Assembly: GCA_034769895.1 (NCBI GenBank)
Contig: CM068370.1
Location: 48,474,344-48,538,343, forward strand
Direction: 5' to 3'
DNA length: 64,000 nt
Source of the DNA: Magicicada septendecula
Lineage: Eukaryota > Arthropoda > Insecta > Hemiptera > Cicadidae
Below, piece by piece: positions 23,347-34,863 of the stretch. A program made the position numbers and the translations under genes. Under the pieces are notes generated by a model, which saw only the letters and a program-made list of their open reading frames with translations, did no database searches and was not told the DNA's origin. Numbering within the stretch: position 1 is the stretch's first letter; each line of letters opens with the position of its first letter.

Positions 23347-25457
23347 TAATATCTAGATAATCAAAATACAAATTGAGGGATAATAGGCCCAAACATGTAA
23401 CATTATGTAAAAGAAATATTAGTAAATAATTAAGTTAATTGATGTAACGAAAATATAAATACACCTGATGATAGATACTTGAACCATACAAATAATTGTC
23501 ACATATAGCGTTCATAAGATTGTCCGGTAAACAACAAATTATAACTTGGTCACAATAACATTGATAACAAGAGTGAAACCCATATAAACAGTAAATGTAA
23601 CAAGATTATTAGAACTGTGTGTTGAGGTGGAGCAACAGTGTTCACTTTATTGTAATTTTTGTAAGTCAGACATCAGTAAGTATACAGATGTTGAAACTCA
23701 TATAAACAGTAAATGTAACATAGACAGTGTCAGAGTAATTCATAAATTAACTGACAAAAGACCAATTAATTAGTGTAGAATTTGTTTTGTAAAATGTGCA
23801 TATTTTATGTTTTAGCACAGTGTTTTATATCATAGTATTTGTGTTGTGTTTTTTGTATGTAGCAGGTGATACAGTTAGTTTAAAGGAATGTCAATTTAAT
23901 GATATTAATTCCAATTTTTTATGTTGTGTTAACAAATATAACCATAGAACTGGTGTTAAACCATGGTAAATTGATTGACAAAGCAGAATGGACTATATAA
24001 AGATGTTTTGTTAAGTGTCAAACACTTATACAGTTTGAGTAAAAAACAGTTATTTGTGCAAGGATTTGGTAAAATCATAGCCATGTGGGCATGAATTTAA
24101 CTATTAGAATAATATATCTTTTGTGTTGTTAAAATAACGTTATATGTTAAACAATTTTGATGAGTGTTAAAAGTTAATTTAATTGTTAAAGATTTTAAAA
24201 CATGGTGATGAAAATAATACAAGTACATAGGCCAGGTGAAACCAACTTTGGTAAACTTTGAATAATAATGTTAGAAACTTTGTAAAACAAATGTGAAAGG
24301 GTTGATGTATTTATAGGTAATGATGTATACAAGGAATATAGAAACAAAATAATACATATCAAGTTATTTAAGAAAATTTCCAATGACAAAATTGTAACGT
24401 CTATAGTTCTTAAGTAAAAGTAGGCATGTTTAGTGTCTAAATGTGACAAATGTGAAGATCAAAATAATGCTGATAATGGTTTTAAATTCCCATTCAGTAT
24501 AGAAAAGTTATGTTAATTCAAAGATTTTGAACAAATTTTAGACTTTGAAATAATGAAAGTATATGACAATGTATATCCGAATTAGCCAACCAGATTCCAA
24601 GTTTACCCTTAGCAACCAGAAATTTCGGATAAATAAAATGAGACTTCTTTGACAACGATCTTAGCGGATAGACGCGTTTTTAAAACGTCCTGCATTATAT
24701 AATATAAATTGTGAAAAAACTATACAAACAGATAAATACAGTTAGAGGTACACTACACGAACTTTTTGCAATAACAGAAGAATACCCATTACATGGAATA
24801 GAAGATACAAGAACCAGGAAGAAGATCTGAAGTGGACGTAGGCCGAGGAAGAAGATCTGACGTGTACGTGGGCCCTATCTTCAACCAGGAAGAATACAAG
24901 AAGAGGATTTGGTGATTTTGACATATTATTATATTGTACTTCTACACCCACATTTGTATACACGACCTTTAAGTAATAATCAACTAAACTACAGACACCA
25001 TATAACACAAACACTAAGAACAATTACTAATAACACTATATAAGATTAACACCTTTTCAAACACAACAAGAACTTTTAATTCACATAATAATTATTAAAG
25101 CCTGAACTGGACATAACCTTTTAAAACTGATAACCATTATACAACTGCCTGTGTGCACGTTACACTTTAACATTGTGATATCCTTTAATTGTAAAACTTG
25201 TATTTTGATTTATAGAGTAATATTTTGTTTATTTGTAATCCCCGAACCATATACGCCCTGAGATAATTTATATTTTTATTAAAAACGTTAACAAGAGCAT
25301 TGTTTTGGTCTGGAAGAAATACTGAATGTTTGGCTACTGCTGCCAACTGGTAAAGAGAAGAATTATAATTTGCGCTACAATTGCGATTATCCTGTTCAAA
25401 TTTATTAAAACAGTTAACCAGTGTTTTTTTCCGAATAAAGGATTCTTATAAGGATAC
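23347..25457. other. AT-rich stretch without a supported gene
   Basis: No ORF with recognisable similarity. A 25-bp segment (CATATAAACAGTAAATGTAA plus flanks) occurs near 23583 and again near 23699. A purine-rich GAAGAAGATCTGA segment is duplicated at about 24809-24864. It may be old LTR-derived sequence, but no complete LTR can be delimited. Confidence 0.4.
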
Positions 25458-25547
25458 ATGTTTGATGGTATTTGTGTGTCGTTATTATTGCTGTTACATT
25501 TAGGAAATAAAATCCACAGATTGCAGCAGACACGACAATTGGCAACG
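25458..25547 (+). CDS. Candidate first exon of a small secreted-type protein
   Basis: An ATG opens 30 codons beginning MFDGICVSLLLLLHLG, which looks like a signal peptide, and ends at ACG|GTGAGT, a strong 5' splice site. It ends on a codon boundary and the exon at 25772 starts on one, so the two join in frame. No protein family recognised. The region also has an opposite-strand ORF, and chance cannot be excluded. Confidence 0.25.
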
Positions 25548-25771
25548 GTGAGTGACGTCACGGAAGCGTGCGGTATAGTGGGAGCAAGCGGCAATTTACA
25601 AAACCATACGCCGTTCAACATACACATTAATAATTACACATCGACAACTCCAGTGCGAGTTAGTCGCTACATTATTTATCTATTTACAAGTTGACACTTC
25701 CAACGGGCTGTGTAATTCAAGTGCACACAACATAAATACAAGTAACCTATTACTAATAACATTGTACGTAG

Positions 25772-26038
25772 CGAAATATTCTTATCTGGACATACAAGCT
25801 TCCAGAAATTCCTACGCCCATAGAAAGAAACCTTTGCACCGACTGGAAACCGGAAGTTGTTGAAGTGTGCACCAACGAAGAGCACATAGCTAACGGTCAT
25901 GTGTCAACCGCGATGCTTTGTGCTCGAAGGCTTTGTGACAGGAAATTGGTTCAGTGCAATTTGTCTATGACAAATGAAGACGAATCTTGTGAGCAGGTTT
26001 GTGAAGAGACCGAGACAGAAGACAAACCAAATAATTAA
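25772..26038 (+). CDS. Candidate terminal exon, Cys-rich (88 codons)
   Basis: An open frame without an ATG at its start runs from a TAG acceptor at 25769-25771, preceded by a branch-like TACTAATAAC, to TAA at 26036-26038. The translation has seven cysteines and an acidic tail (EETETEDKPNN) and is more GC-rich than its surroundings. AATAAA follows at about 26097, although that may belong to the adjacent Penelope-like element. With the candidate exon at 25458 it would encode 118 residues. I do not recognise the product. Confidence 0.3.
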   Translation, partial: RNILIWTYKLPEIPTPIERNLCTDWKPEVVEVCTNEEHIANGHVSTAMLCARRLCDRKLVQCNLSMTNEDESCEQVCEETETEDKPNN

Positions 26039-26155
26039 TGCTTGATGCCTTTACTTGGTGAAAATCCATTGTAAATTATAGTAAATTATAGTAAAAAATA
26101 AAACCATAAAATAGTTTTAGTGATTTCCACTCGTCAATTTATTAAAATTATAAAT

Positions 26156-26197
26156 CCATGACAGCTGTTTCGGCAGCACAGTGCCTTCATCAGATGG
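26156..26197 (-). ncRNA. Hammerhead ribozyme motif of the Penelope-like element
   Basis: On the minus strand the order is CCAT, CTGATGA, a GGCA...TGCC stem, GAAAC, AGCT, GTC, ATGG. CCAT/ATGG forms stem I, GGCA/TGCC stem II, and CAGCTG the very short stem III. All core nucleotides (CUGAUGA, GAAA, UC) are present. Penelope-like elements are known to carry such minimal, probably dimeric, hammerheads in their terminal repeats. Confidence 0.8.
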
Positions 26198-26336
26198 TGT
26201 AAGCTGACTAATTTTCGTACAAACAATACAGAATATAAAATATAATACAAGTGCTGTTGTATAGAGAGCGATAGTAATCTCGTGTCAATAAGACTTATAC
26301 ACATTACACAAACATATAACATAACATATACCAAGT

Positions 26337-28363
26337 CTATTTATACAAATTAAGCAGAGGCGAGCTATTTAGATCTAACTGATCATTTAATAATACATTT
26401 AAATATTTGTGTTTATTAATTTCAAGGGTTTCTAATAAATCAAGCTTTGGACCTTTATCAGATAAATGTAAAATTTCAAAATTGTCATTATATCTATGGT
26501 CTTTTTCTAACAAGTGATTTGCATAATTTGATTTGCCATCATTATATCTAAAACTATAATTGTGACCATACATTCTTTTTTCGAAAGATCTACCTGTCTG
26601 TCCGATATACACTTTATTACAAGACCCACAGGATAATTTGTATACACCAGACTTTTGCAGTTTATCTGTTTTACTCTTATTATTTTTAGTATATTTTCCC
26701 AAAGAAGACTGCGTCTTAAAAGCTATATTTACATTCCTTTGTGTGAAATATTTACCAATATTATCAGAAGCAGAACCTATGTAAGTGAGAGTGTGATATC
26801 TTTTAATCTGTGTTGAGGGAGGGTAAACTAGTTTTAAAGCTTGTGAATAAAATTTTTTGTTTAACAAGTGATCTATGAGACTAGGTTGGTAACCATTGTT
26901 GACAGCTATTTGTTTAATAATGTTAAGTTCTGATTGGAAATTTGAGTCTGATAACGGAATACTAACTAGTCTGTGGATAAAACTGTGAAAAGCAGCCAAT
27001 TTATGGATGTATGGATGTGTGGAAGTAATGTGTATTGTCATATCTGTATGTGTAGGCTTATGAAAAATACCGAAGTCTAATTTATTATTGCATTTTGTTA
27101 TTGTAAGGTCTAAAAAATTGATACTATTGTTATCTTCTAATTCTAAGGTAAAGCTAATATTTTTGTGTAAATTGTTAATAAAATTAAGAAAGATCTGTAA
27201 TTGTCTACGTGTACCTAGAAAAATTGCTAAAATATCGTCCACATATCTATACCAAAAAATAAACAATTTGAAATAAGGGTGTGCTCTAATTTTAGTTTCT
27301 ATGTAGTCCATAAAGATTTCAGCTGCCAAAGGGCTAAGTGGATTTCCCATTGCAAGCCCTTCTTTGCCAATATAGATCTTTCCATTAAATTCAAAGTAGT
27401 TTTGATTAAGGCAAACCTTCAGTAAATTCAAGATATCCTCTCTCATAAAGGGGTTATTACAATTTTCAATTAATAATTTTTCTACAATATCTATTACATC
27501 AGTCGGTGGAATACTCGGAAACAAATTTTTCACATCAAATGATAATAAAACAGCATTGTTTGGGATATGTGAATCTTTAATTCTGTTAATTAAGTCTAGT
27601 GAATTTTTAATACTATGTGTTGATTGAAATTTGCATTGTGTTTGTATAATCTTAATTAGTCTTTTAGATAATTTAACAGAAGGAGCAGTTACATATGATA
27701 CCACTGGTCTAATTGGATGGTTATCCTTATGCAATTTAATTAAAGAGTAAAGCTTTGGTGGCTGAGGATTCATTACCGATAAAAAATCCAAATCTCGATT
27801 ATCAAAGAAAGAACAATTCTTTATAGCCTGTTTAACATCTATTTGAAATTTAAAAGTCGGGTTAATATCAATGGGTTCAAAAGAGTTCAAACATTCAAGT
27901 GTCTTGTTTACATATTCGCCTTTGTCGATAGCAATAACAGTATTGCCCTTGTCAGCGCGGGTAAATATTATATTATTAACTACAGATTTTCTCTTAATTG
28001 AATTGATAGCTAGTCTATTTTTATTGTTAATGGTAGAGTCTTAATTTGTTTAGCATAAAGAGAAGTTAATTTATCCGCTACAATGTATTTGTTCAATGGT
28101 ATTGATTCGGAATTTTCATGAAATTTATTGTACTTATTACAAGCTAACTCACAATCCACACCTAAAATTTCAAACTCCTTTTTATAATTTGACGGTTGTA
28201 TATTATATTTGAAACCCTTTTCGATCAGTTTAGTTTCAAAACTATTAAAGGTTACGTTGGTCAAATTCATAAAACGTTGATAAAATATATGGTTAGAAAA
28301 TTTGTTATTATGCCCGAATTGTCTATTATTATAATAATTACCGCTATTACTAACCTTAAACAT
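26337..28363 (-). pseudogene. Penelope-type reverse transcriptase/GIY-YIG endonuclease, frameshifted
   Basis: The downstream frame (open from about 28040 to 26337) has TRADKGNTVIAID, IRPVVS, AMGNPLSPLAAEIFM and RYVDDILAIF, the Penelope-type RT motifs including catalytic YVDD. A C-terminal GIY-YIG nuclease follows (GVYKLSCGSCNKVYIGQTGRSFEKR). The N-terminal part is in another frame (ATG at 28363, stop at 28010-28012). The frames overlap at 28010-28040, with an A5 run at 28018-28022 the likely site of a single-base slip. The combined length of about 670 residues is somewhat shorter than usual, consistent with 5' truncation. Confidence 0.88.
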
Positions 28364-28378
28364 TTTCAACTTGTTTAA

Positions 28379-28416
28379 CTATATATATATATATAACTAT
28401 ATATACATATATATAT
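28379..28416. repeat. (AT)n microsatellite
   Basis: Nearly pure AT dinucleotides between the Penelope-like element and the next LTR-like start TGTAACG. Confidence 0.9.
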
Positions 28417-30099
28417 TGTAACGTTACATAACCCGGTCCCAATAAATTAAATCATGTAAGAACATAAAGGTCAGAAATGGGTAACCTATAACTAGCTCTA
28501 AATTAAATTATATCACTAAACATTATAAACAATTCGAGTGATATACAGTGCTAAGTGAGTTATAGTGTACCCATTGAGGTAAAAAGTGAAAGTGAAGGTA
28601 ACTTCTTACAGAATTATGTTGTAGGTGGGAGAATTATAAACGATGATAGTAGATTACAATGCTACTAACCGATTATGTATTTTGTTAATTTATTGTAATG
28701 TTTATGTTGTATAGACAACCAATTGTAATACCTAAGTTAATTTTATATTTTTTCAAATATTTGTGTTATAATATAAGATAACCCAGGGTTCATTTTAAAA
28801 AACATAAAAGATTTAAATATCAAATGGTAATAAAAAATTAAAATAATACTGTATGAGGGAAATGGCAGAAGGAAGTAGTGCAGTGTAGGAATACTATGAG
28901 AGACTAATAAATAATATATAAATTCATTTAAAGATAATAAAAATATTAAATACTTATATATAAGGTCATAAGAAAATGAACAGAAACCTATTATGTAAAC
29001 CAAATTGGGAAAGAAACCGGAATTAAAAAGAATTATTTTTCGGTAAATAAAATATAAATTTATAATAATTACAAACTGCCTGTATACTAAAAAAATTATG
29101 GGTTACTAAGAGTGACTAAAATAACAAGTATTGTTAATAATCGAATTTGGAAATTAAACCTGGCGAGTTGACAAAATGATGCTACCACAATTCTATTAAA
29201 ATATCCTTTTTGAAACTTTGGAGAAGTGCAAAATTAGTACAAAATTAAAAATCGGTATGGAGAACCATACATGACTTCCATATTCTAAGATTTATATTTA
29301 AAATCATTTTCAGCCAAACAGCCAGGGAAGGAATTTTAACAAAAAAATACTTCTTTGTTGCCAATAACGTAGTACACATATAAAAAAAAATTATCCCCTC
29401 CCCCTTCAACTATAATTTTGATTTATAGAAAATTACCCCAGCCCGTTCAACTAGCCTCTTCATTTATAGATATTTCATCTACGTTTCTACAGTGGATTAT
29501 TAAGATCTTATCAGGATACTTTATCAAAATTAAGTACTTTACTCATGTTACAACAAAAAATGTTTCAGGTAAACTGCCCTTTCCCCGTAACCGATCTTCA
29601 CCAAAATCAACAGACATTGAGTTCCCTATAGCTCAGGCACATATGTAAAAAGTTATTTAATTCTGTTTGAATTTACGGCAGTTATGGTTCGTCATATAAA
29701 AAATTACCCATGTTAAAACATAAAACATGAGATTTATAAAACATATCTAAGATTTATATTTAAAATCATTTTTGAAATAAAATATTTTCATAGAACCTAC
29801 TAACGCTGGGGAAATCTGAGGAGCCAATCAGAGTTGGGCCTACCTGTCACTCTGCTGAATTTGGTGGAAAGCCCTGTCACTGTCGTCAAGTCCCCACCTC
29901 AATGAAGAACCAATTGTTTTATAAAAATATATTTAAATTTTGAAAACTGAAAATTCTTTTCTTGTAAATATTTATATTTTATAATCAAAATGACTTTATT
30001 TTTGTTACCTGGCAACAAAATTATTTTATTTTCAACAATTACCATTGTTTCAAAAAGTTTAAATAAATTTTCAAGTACTTTACTCTTGTTAAAACGTAA

Positions 30100-30870
30100 A
30101 AGGTTGCTGGTAAACTACCCCTTCCCCTTAACCGATCTTCACCAAAATCGAAAGTCCTTGAGACCTCTACAATTCAGGGATCTAGGCAAAAAATTATTTG
30201 ATTCTGTTTGAATTTGCGGCAGTTATCGTTTGCCATAGAAAAAAAAACGTTGCAGGTAAACTACCCCTTCCCCTCAACCGATCTTCACCAAAAACAATAG
30301 GTCTTGAGTACTCTACAAATTAGGGCTGTATGCAGAAAATTATTTGATTCTGTTTGAACTTGCGGCTGTTATCGTTTGCCATAGGAAATACCCTTGTTAA
30401 AAAAACGTTGTAGGTAAACTACCCTTTTCCCTTAACCAATCTTCACCAAAAACAATAGGTCTTGAGAACTCTACAATTTAGGGCTGTATGCAAATAATCT
30501 TTTGATTCTGTTTGAATTTGCGGCTGTTATCGTTTGCCATAGGAAATACCCTTGTTAAAACATAAAACGTTACAGGTAAACTACCCCTTTCCCTTAACCG
30601 ATCTTCACCAAAAACAATAGGTCTTGAGAACTCTACAGTTCAGGGCTGTATGCGAAAAATTATTTGATTCTGTTTGAATTTGCGGCTGTTATCGTTTGCC
30701 AAAAAAAAAAATTTCCCTTGATAAAAAAAAACCGTTGCAGGTAAACTACCCCTTTCCCTCAACCGATCTTCACCAAAAACAATAGGTCGCGAGTACTCTA
30801 CAAATCAGGGCTGTATGCAAAAAATTATTTGATTCTGTTTGAATTTGCGGCAGTTATCGTTTGCCATAGA
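30100..30870. repeat. Minisatellite, five units of about 146-165 bp
   Basis: Units anchored on GGTAAACTACCC start near 30109, 30255, 30413, 30575 and 30740. A more distant unit lies near 29568. Each includes CCGATCTTCACCAAAA and a GATTCTGTTTGAA segment. Confidence 0.85.
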
Positions 30871-30880
30871 AAAAAAATCT

Positions 30881-30930
30881 ACAGACAGACACACAGACAG
30901 ACAGACAGACACACAGACACACACAGAGAC
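30881..30930. repeat. CAGACA/CACAGA microsatellite
   Basis: A run of ACAGAC and ACACAGAC units directly following the last minisatellite unit. Confidence 0.9.
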
Positions 30931-32153
30931 ACTTTTCGGAAAACGACTTTTTTTCTTGTTTTGAGTGTAGTAGAATCAGAATCTGCAATAATCTCGAACA
31001 CGATTTTTTTTGCCATCACCATACTTCCATTCCTTAAGGAATATGGAAGTAAAAAGCAATATGAACATTATATAATCCTACCTTATTTATAAAAATTAAA
31101 TGGTTATACTCCATAATAAAAAGTGAAAGAAAACCATTCTGATGATTCGGCCTAGTTTCGCTATGTTGCAAGTTGACGATATAATATGGGCCAGACGGTA
31201 ATGAAATTACAACCCAAGACTGACATCACTAGAGAAAAGGCTTCATTCCAGTAAGAACTATAAGAAGAGAGGTAATATAAACATTTCGTTTAATAGTTAA
31301 CGAAGAAAACGCATTCCGAATGGTGGTATAGAACAAAAAACTAGTCAAAATTAATCACATGTTCTAAAGTAAACAAACACACGCTGCTCTCTTACGGACA
31401 TTTCTTGAACTACATACTAAACGGAAGATAAACAAAATTTTTAATATTTTTCGGTATTTGTAAAGCGTAGTATTATTATCCATTTCTGACCATCTTATAA
31501 CAAAAAGAACTTACCCTTAACCCTGGGGAAATATTAAGAATTATATATTGATTGATGTTTTAAAAATAGTATAAAATTTGGTAACAAAACCATATATGTT
31601 TTTTTTCTTTTGACAATTCCATGTTTACTCGATGAAGTCGATATTATGTTTTAATTAAGGAGAGATCGATTGTGATATTTGTATCTGGGCGGCAGAGAAA
31701 AAAACCAATAATATAAATAATAAATATTATGGAAAAATTGATATTGAATAATAAAAATGTGTTATGTTTTTTGTAGTGGGTAGTTGTAATAGATTTCAGC
31801 ATAAAAATAGAAGAGATCGACCCATCGGGTCATACTTTGCCATAGTGTAATCGGGTTGAACTATGCGTGGAGACTTGTCTCACGATCAGCTGATTTAATG
31901 CACGGCGAACAAATTTGAAAAAATTTCAGAAATCGTATAAACCAAATGTAAACAATTGGTACTTACTCTCTCTTCAATATAAGGCTGAACAACTTCTCTA
32001 CTTGCCCCAAATCACACACTCTCGATTTCGGTTTAGATTGAGTAACATTACCAACTAAATTAGTTTTAAACTTCGGTCATTATAATTCATAAGTGGCGAC
32101 TGCGGAGAGGCGGAAACATTAACACCTCTAAAGAAAAGCAGAACGTTACAAAT

Positions 32154-32171
32154 TGGCGTTTACAACATTGG
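32154..32171 (+). promoter_or_regulatory. Possible primer binding site of a truncated LTR element
   Basis: TGGCGTTTACAACATTGG follows GTTACA with a two-base spacer, like the sites at 34773 and 63728. No gag follows; about 80 bp later the sequence runs into (AT)n. Confidence 0.35.
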
Positions 32172-32249
32172 GGCTTAATTAAATAAGACGAACACCCAAT
32201 AGGCCACATACAAAGTTTTCGCTAAAACCTCTACAAAAACCGCTACGTT

Positions 32250-32252
<3 letters not shown>

Positions 32253-32288
<36 letters not shown>
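32253..32288. repeat. (AT)n target of element 2
   Basis: Pure AT repeat directly left of the element 2 LTR. AT repeat resumes directly right of the 3' LTR at 60188, so the element sits inside a microsatellite. Confidence 0.9.
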
Positions 32289-32291
<3 letters not shown>

Positions 32292-34769
32292 AACGCAACA
32301 GAAATGCTAGCATTCATGTTACATAAAAACAAGGTTCACAGAATAATAAACAAGTCAATGTCTAACCCCATGATAGAACAAAGATCTAATAATTACATTT
32401 ATAATCATAGATAAAGGTAAATAAGGATGCAAGGTAATATTAACAAGAATAACCGAACCTGTAAGTTAGACAATAGTTGATGATATATGTTTAGTGAAAA
32501 GCAGACAAAAAATGAAACAATAATTTACTAATAGCAAATAAGAATTTTGAGTTAAGAGGTATTATTTTGTGACAACAAATGTTATGATAAAGTTTATGTT
32601 ATGTTATACCAAATATGTGTTGAGTTAATGAAAGATAATGAAACAAGATGTATTATTCAATGACTGTTGTAGAATGAAGTGTGAAGCAGCTAATTAACGT
32701 TAATAGATTTGAATTTTCTTATATGTGATCCATAGGTCAAGATAAAATTGTTATTAGATATGGAAAAAATAATTGTTTATGTAAATGTTAATAGTTAAGA
32801 TTTGATTATATGTATGAATTTATGTAAAAGGGGCTATAGATGTGTACCAGTTATAAACACAGGTAGATCCGTTTACAATAAAAGGCCTAACAGCCAAAAC
32901 CACTATATAACCACTCATAACATAAAGGTTAGGTACATCAATTGATAATAATTAATGAATACGATTTGAAGAGTTAGAAAAACATTAAATTAATAATGAT
33001 ATATAATAAAATTTATACAAATTATGATAATACCATAATGCCATGATATCGATTAATAACATATAATATCGAAAGTGGATTAAATATAAAAAAGGAAAAA
33101 AAAAACGGCTTATATCAAAAAACCAGCAGAATATGTGTAGAAAATAATAAACCAACTATTGGTAAAGTTACATTCCGATAGGATAGCAAATTGATAAGGA
33201 ATAGACAAAAAATATATGAAATAAACACTATATTCAAAACATGTGGAAGGAAGAAGTCATGTGTTGCTAGGGACGACAAAAAAAGAGGAAGTTGTTGATT
33301 TGACAATAATTGCTTTGATGATCTGAATGTGATGAGATTAAAAAACCCAAGAATTATCTATTTAATCGGAATATTCTAAATTATCAGACACTATTATAAA
33401 ACACAAAATCCTAATGACAATATTTATGACTCTTACCAGGACAGTTTATCCAAATAATACTACAGAATGAAATAACAATAGAGAATAAATAACTGGATTC
33501 TACAAGGAAGGACTTGAACTGTCCCATATCCGAATGGAATTGATGATATATTAAACCAAATAGAAAGAATTAACAGTATCACAATTAATAATATTCACTA
33601 CACCAGAAGTTATAACCTTTCAAATACACGGAACAACACTAATTGCTTCAACCGAGAGAAGAACGTATTTGGATCCTGGCGTTGCAGAAGAAGCATCAAT
33701 CGGGCTGTAAACCAATCCAGAGAGCTGTAATTCCGAAGTGGACAGGACAAGAATTCCATTTTATTAAACCGAAGAAAGAAAATCGTACGGCATAATTGTC
33801 CAGAACAGTAAATTTATCAATCAACCGCCTACACCATTTGCTTCGTTCTAGTCTGGTAAATTATTATTATATTAATCATACTAACTACACAACACTTCAA
33901 ATTTGTAAATCTTGCATTCTTATCTATGTATTTTTAATCTTCCCCACAGTTACAAGAACCTTCACACCCTGAATTAAATTAATTACAAATTAAAACACAC
34001 TATATAACTAAATTTAAATAAAGGATCAGAATAATCAACAATTGATTCATGCAATCTATAGCCCAAGCATATGTTAATTAGAACATATCTTATTCAATGT
34101 TAAAGAAGTAAACAAATAAAGAACCTTTATATATTTGCAAAATCTTGTTATTTGGAGTATGGTTTAATGAGCTGGGAATAAAAAAGTAACTGAATAAGTA
34201 TAGAATAATAGGTTAACATAAACATTGAAATAACCTATAAGTTTCGTTGAGCCGATACTACAGCGCTTATAGCAGAATTATCTGACACCAAAGAGAGAGC
34301 GTAAAAATACAAAATTAGACATAATTCTCTTCAAGGTATAATAGGGTTGGATGAAATTATAGAATAACGCATTAATTGTTTAAGTTTCAGGTACACTAAC
34401 ACTGATATTTCTTAGAGAGCTAAGTTAATATTAATTAATCACATCAATATATCCCACAACTCCAAATATCTAAGATATTTACATAATTAAAATAATTCAA
34501 AACACATTGGCATAGTTGTAGTAACAAATTGACGAACCCAACAGTGGGGTTCAAACCATACGTATCCGATATATAACAAATTGGTCAGTCCAACAGAGAG
34601 GCTGTAAGGAGAGGAAACCATTGCATTATAAATTGACGCTCATAACGCGGGACCTAATTAGGTGACGCGAGAGAGAGTAATTACAAATTGACGCTGGCAA
34701 CGTTGGGGCGGAAATAACGAGAATCCCGCGACCGTAAGAGACAACGTAAGAGCCGAGAGAATAATTACA
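32289..34769 (+). repeat. 5' LTR of element 2 (2481 bp)
   Basis: It starts TGTAACGCAACAG and ends ATAATTACA. By eye it differs from the 3' LTR by roughly 14 substitutions and about five small indels, around 0.6 %. Small ORFs inside it are not supported as genes. Confidence 0.95.
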
Positions 34770-34772
34770 AAT

Positions 34773-34790
34773 TGGCGCTCAACCAGTGTA
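34773..34790 (+). promoter_or_regulatory. Primer binding site of element 2
   Basis: TGGCGCTCAACCAGTGTA starts three bases after the LTR end. It begins like a Lys-type site (TGGCGC, then CAAC) but I cannot assign the tRNA with confidence. Confidence 0.6.
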
Positions 34791-34863
34791 GGGCTTAAGT
34801 TAAGTAACTATATAACTATACTAATATTACTTAACCAGAGCAGGCAACTGTGGGAGAATAAAC

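Larger units (their letters stand above)
26060..28378 (-). mobile_element. 5'-truncated Penelope-like element
   Basis: It consists of an RT plus GIY-YIG ORF, a 3' region with a hammerhead motif, and a short simple-repeat end (TATAGTAAAT-like units near 26070-26095). The 5' side stops at an (AT)n tract at 28379 without an upstream ribozyme-bearing repeat. The exact 3' boundary is uncertain by tens of bases. Confidence 0.85.
29274..31050. mobile_element. Minisatellite-bearing non-autonomous element
   Basis: The ends are inverted: ACTTCCATATTC at 29274-29285 and GAATATGGAAGT at 31039-31050. The right end also forms its own hairpin (ACTTCCATTCCTTAAGGAATATGGAAGT-like, with a small bulge). Inside are tandem repeats of about 146-165 bp, then a CAGACA microsatellite, then the hairpin end. 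This order resembles non-autonomous Helentron/DINE-type elements, but a TIR DNA transposon is also possible. No obvious target duplication. A 26-bp direct repeat (29283 and 29746) lies in the left half. Confidence 0.45.
28417..32150 (+). repeat. Possible long LTR, internally invaded
   Basis: It starts TGTAACGTTAC after an (AT)n tract and ends AACGTTACA directly before a TGGCG primer-site-like sequence, the same arrangement as in the other elements here. There is no second copy in the window to prove it. Subtracting the inserted 29274-31050 element would leave about 1.96 kb. No ORF is supported in 28417-29273 or 31051-32144. Confidence 0.4.

Noticed and set aside
24742..25023. 93-codon minus-strand ORF
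   Set aside because: No start context or family match; composition reflects antisense of a purine-rich segment.
23395..25537. Complete LTR starting TGTAACATTATG and ending before TTGGCAACGG
   Set aside because: Only the ends are suggestive; there is no second copy, no gag after it, and the putative primer site fits poorly.
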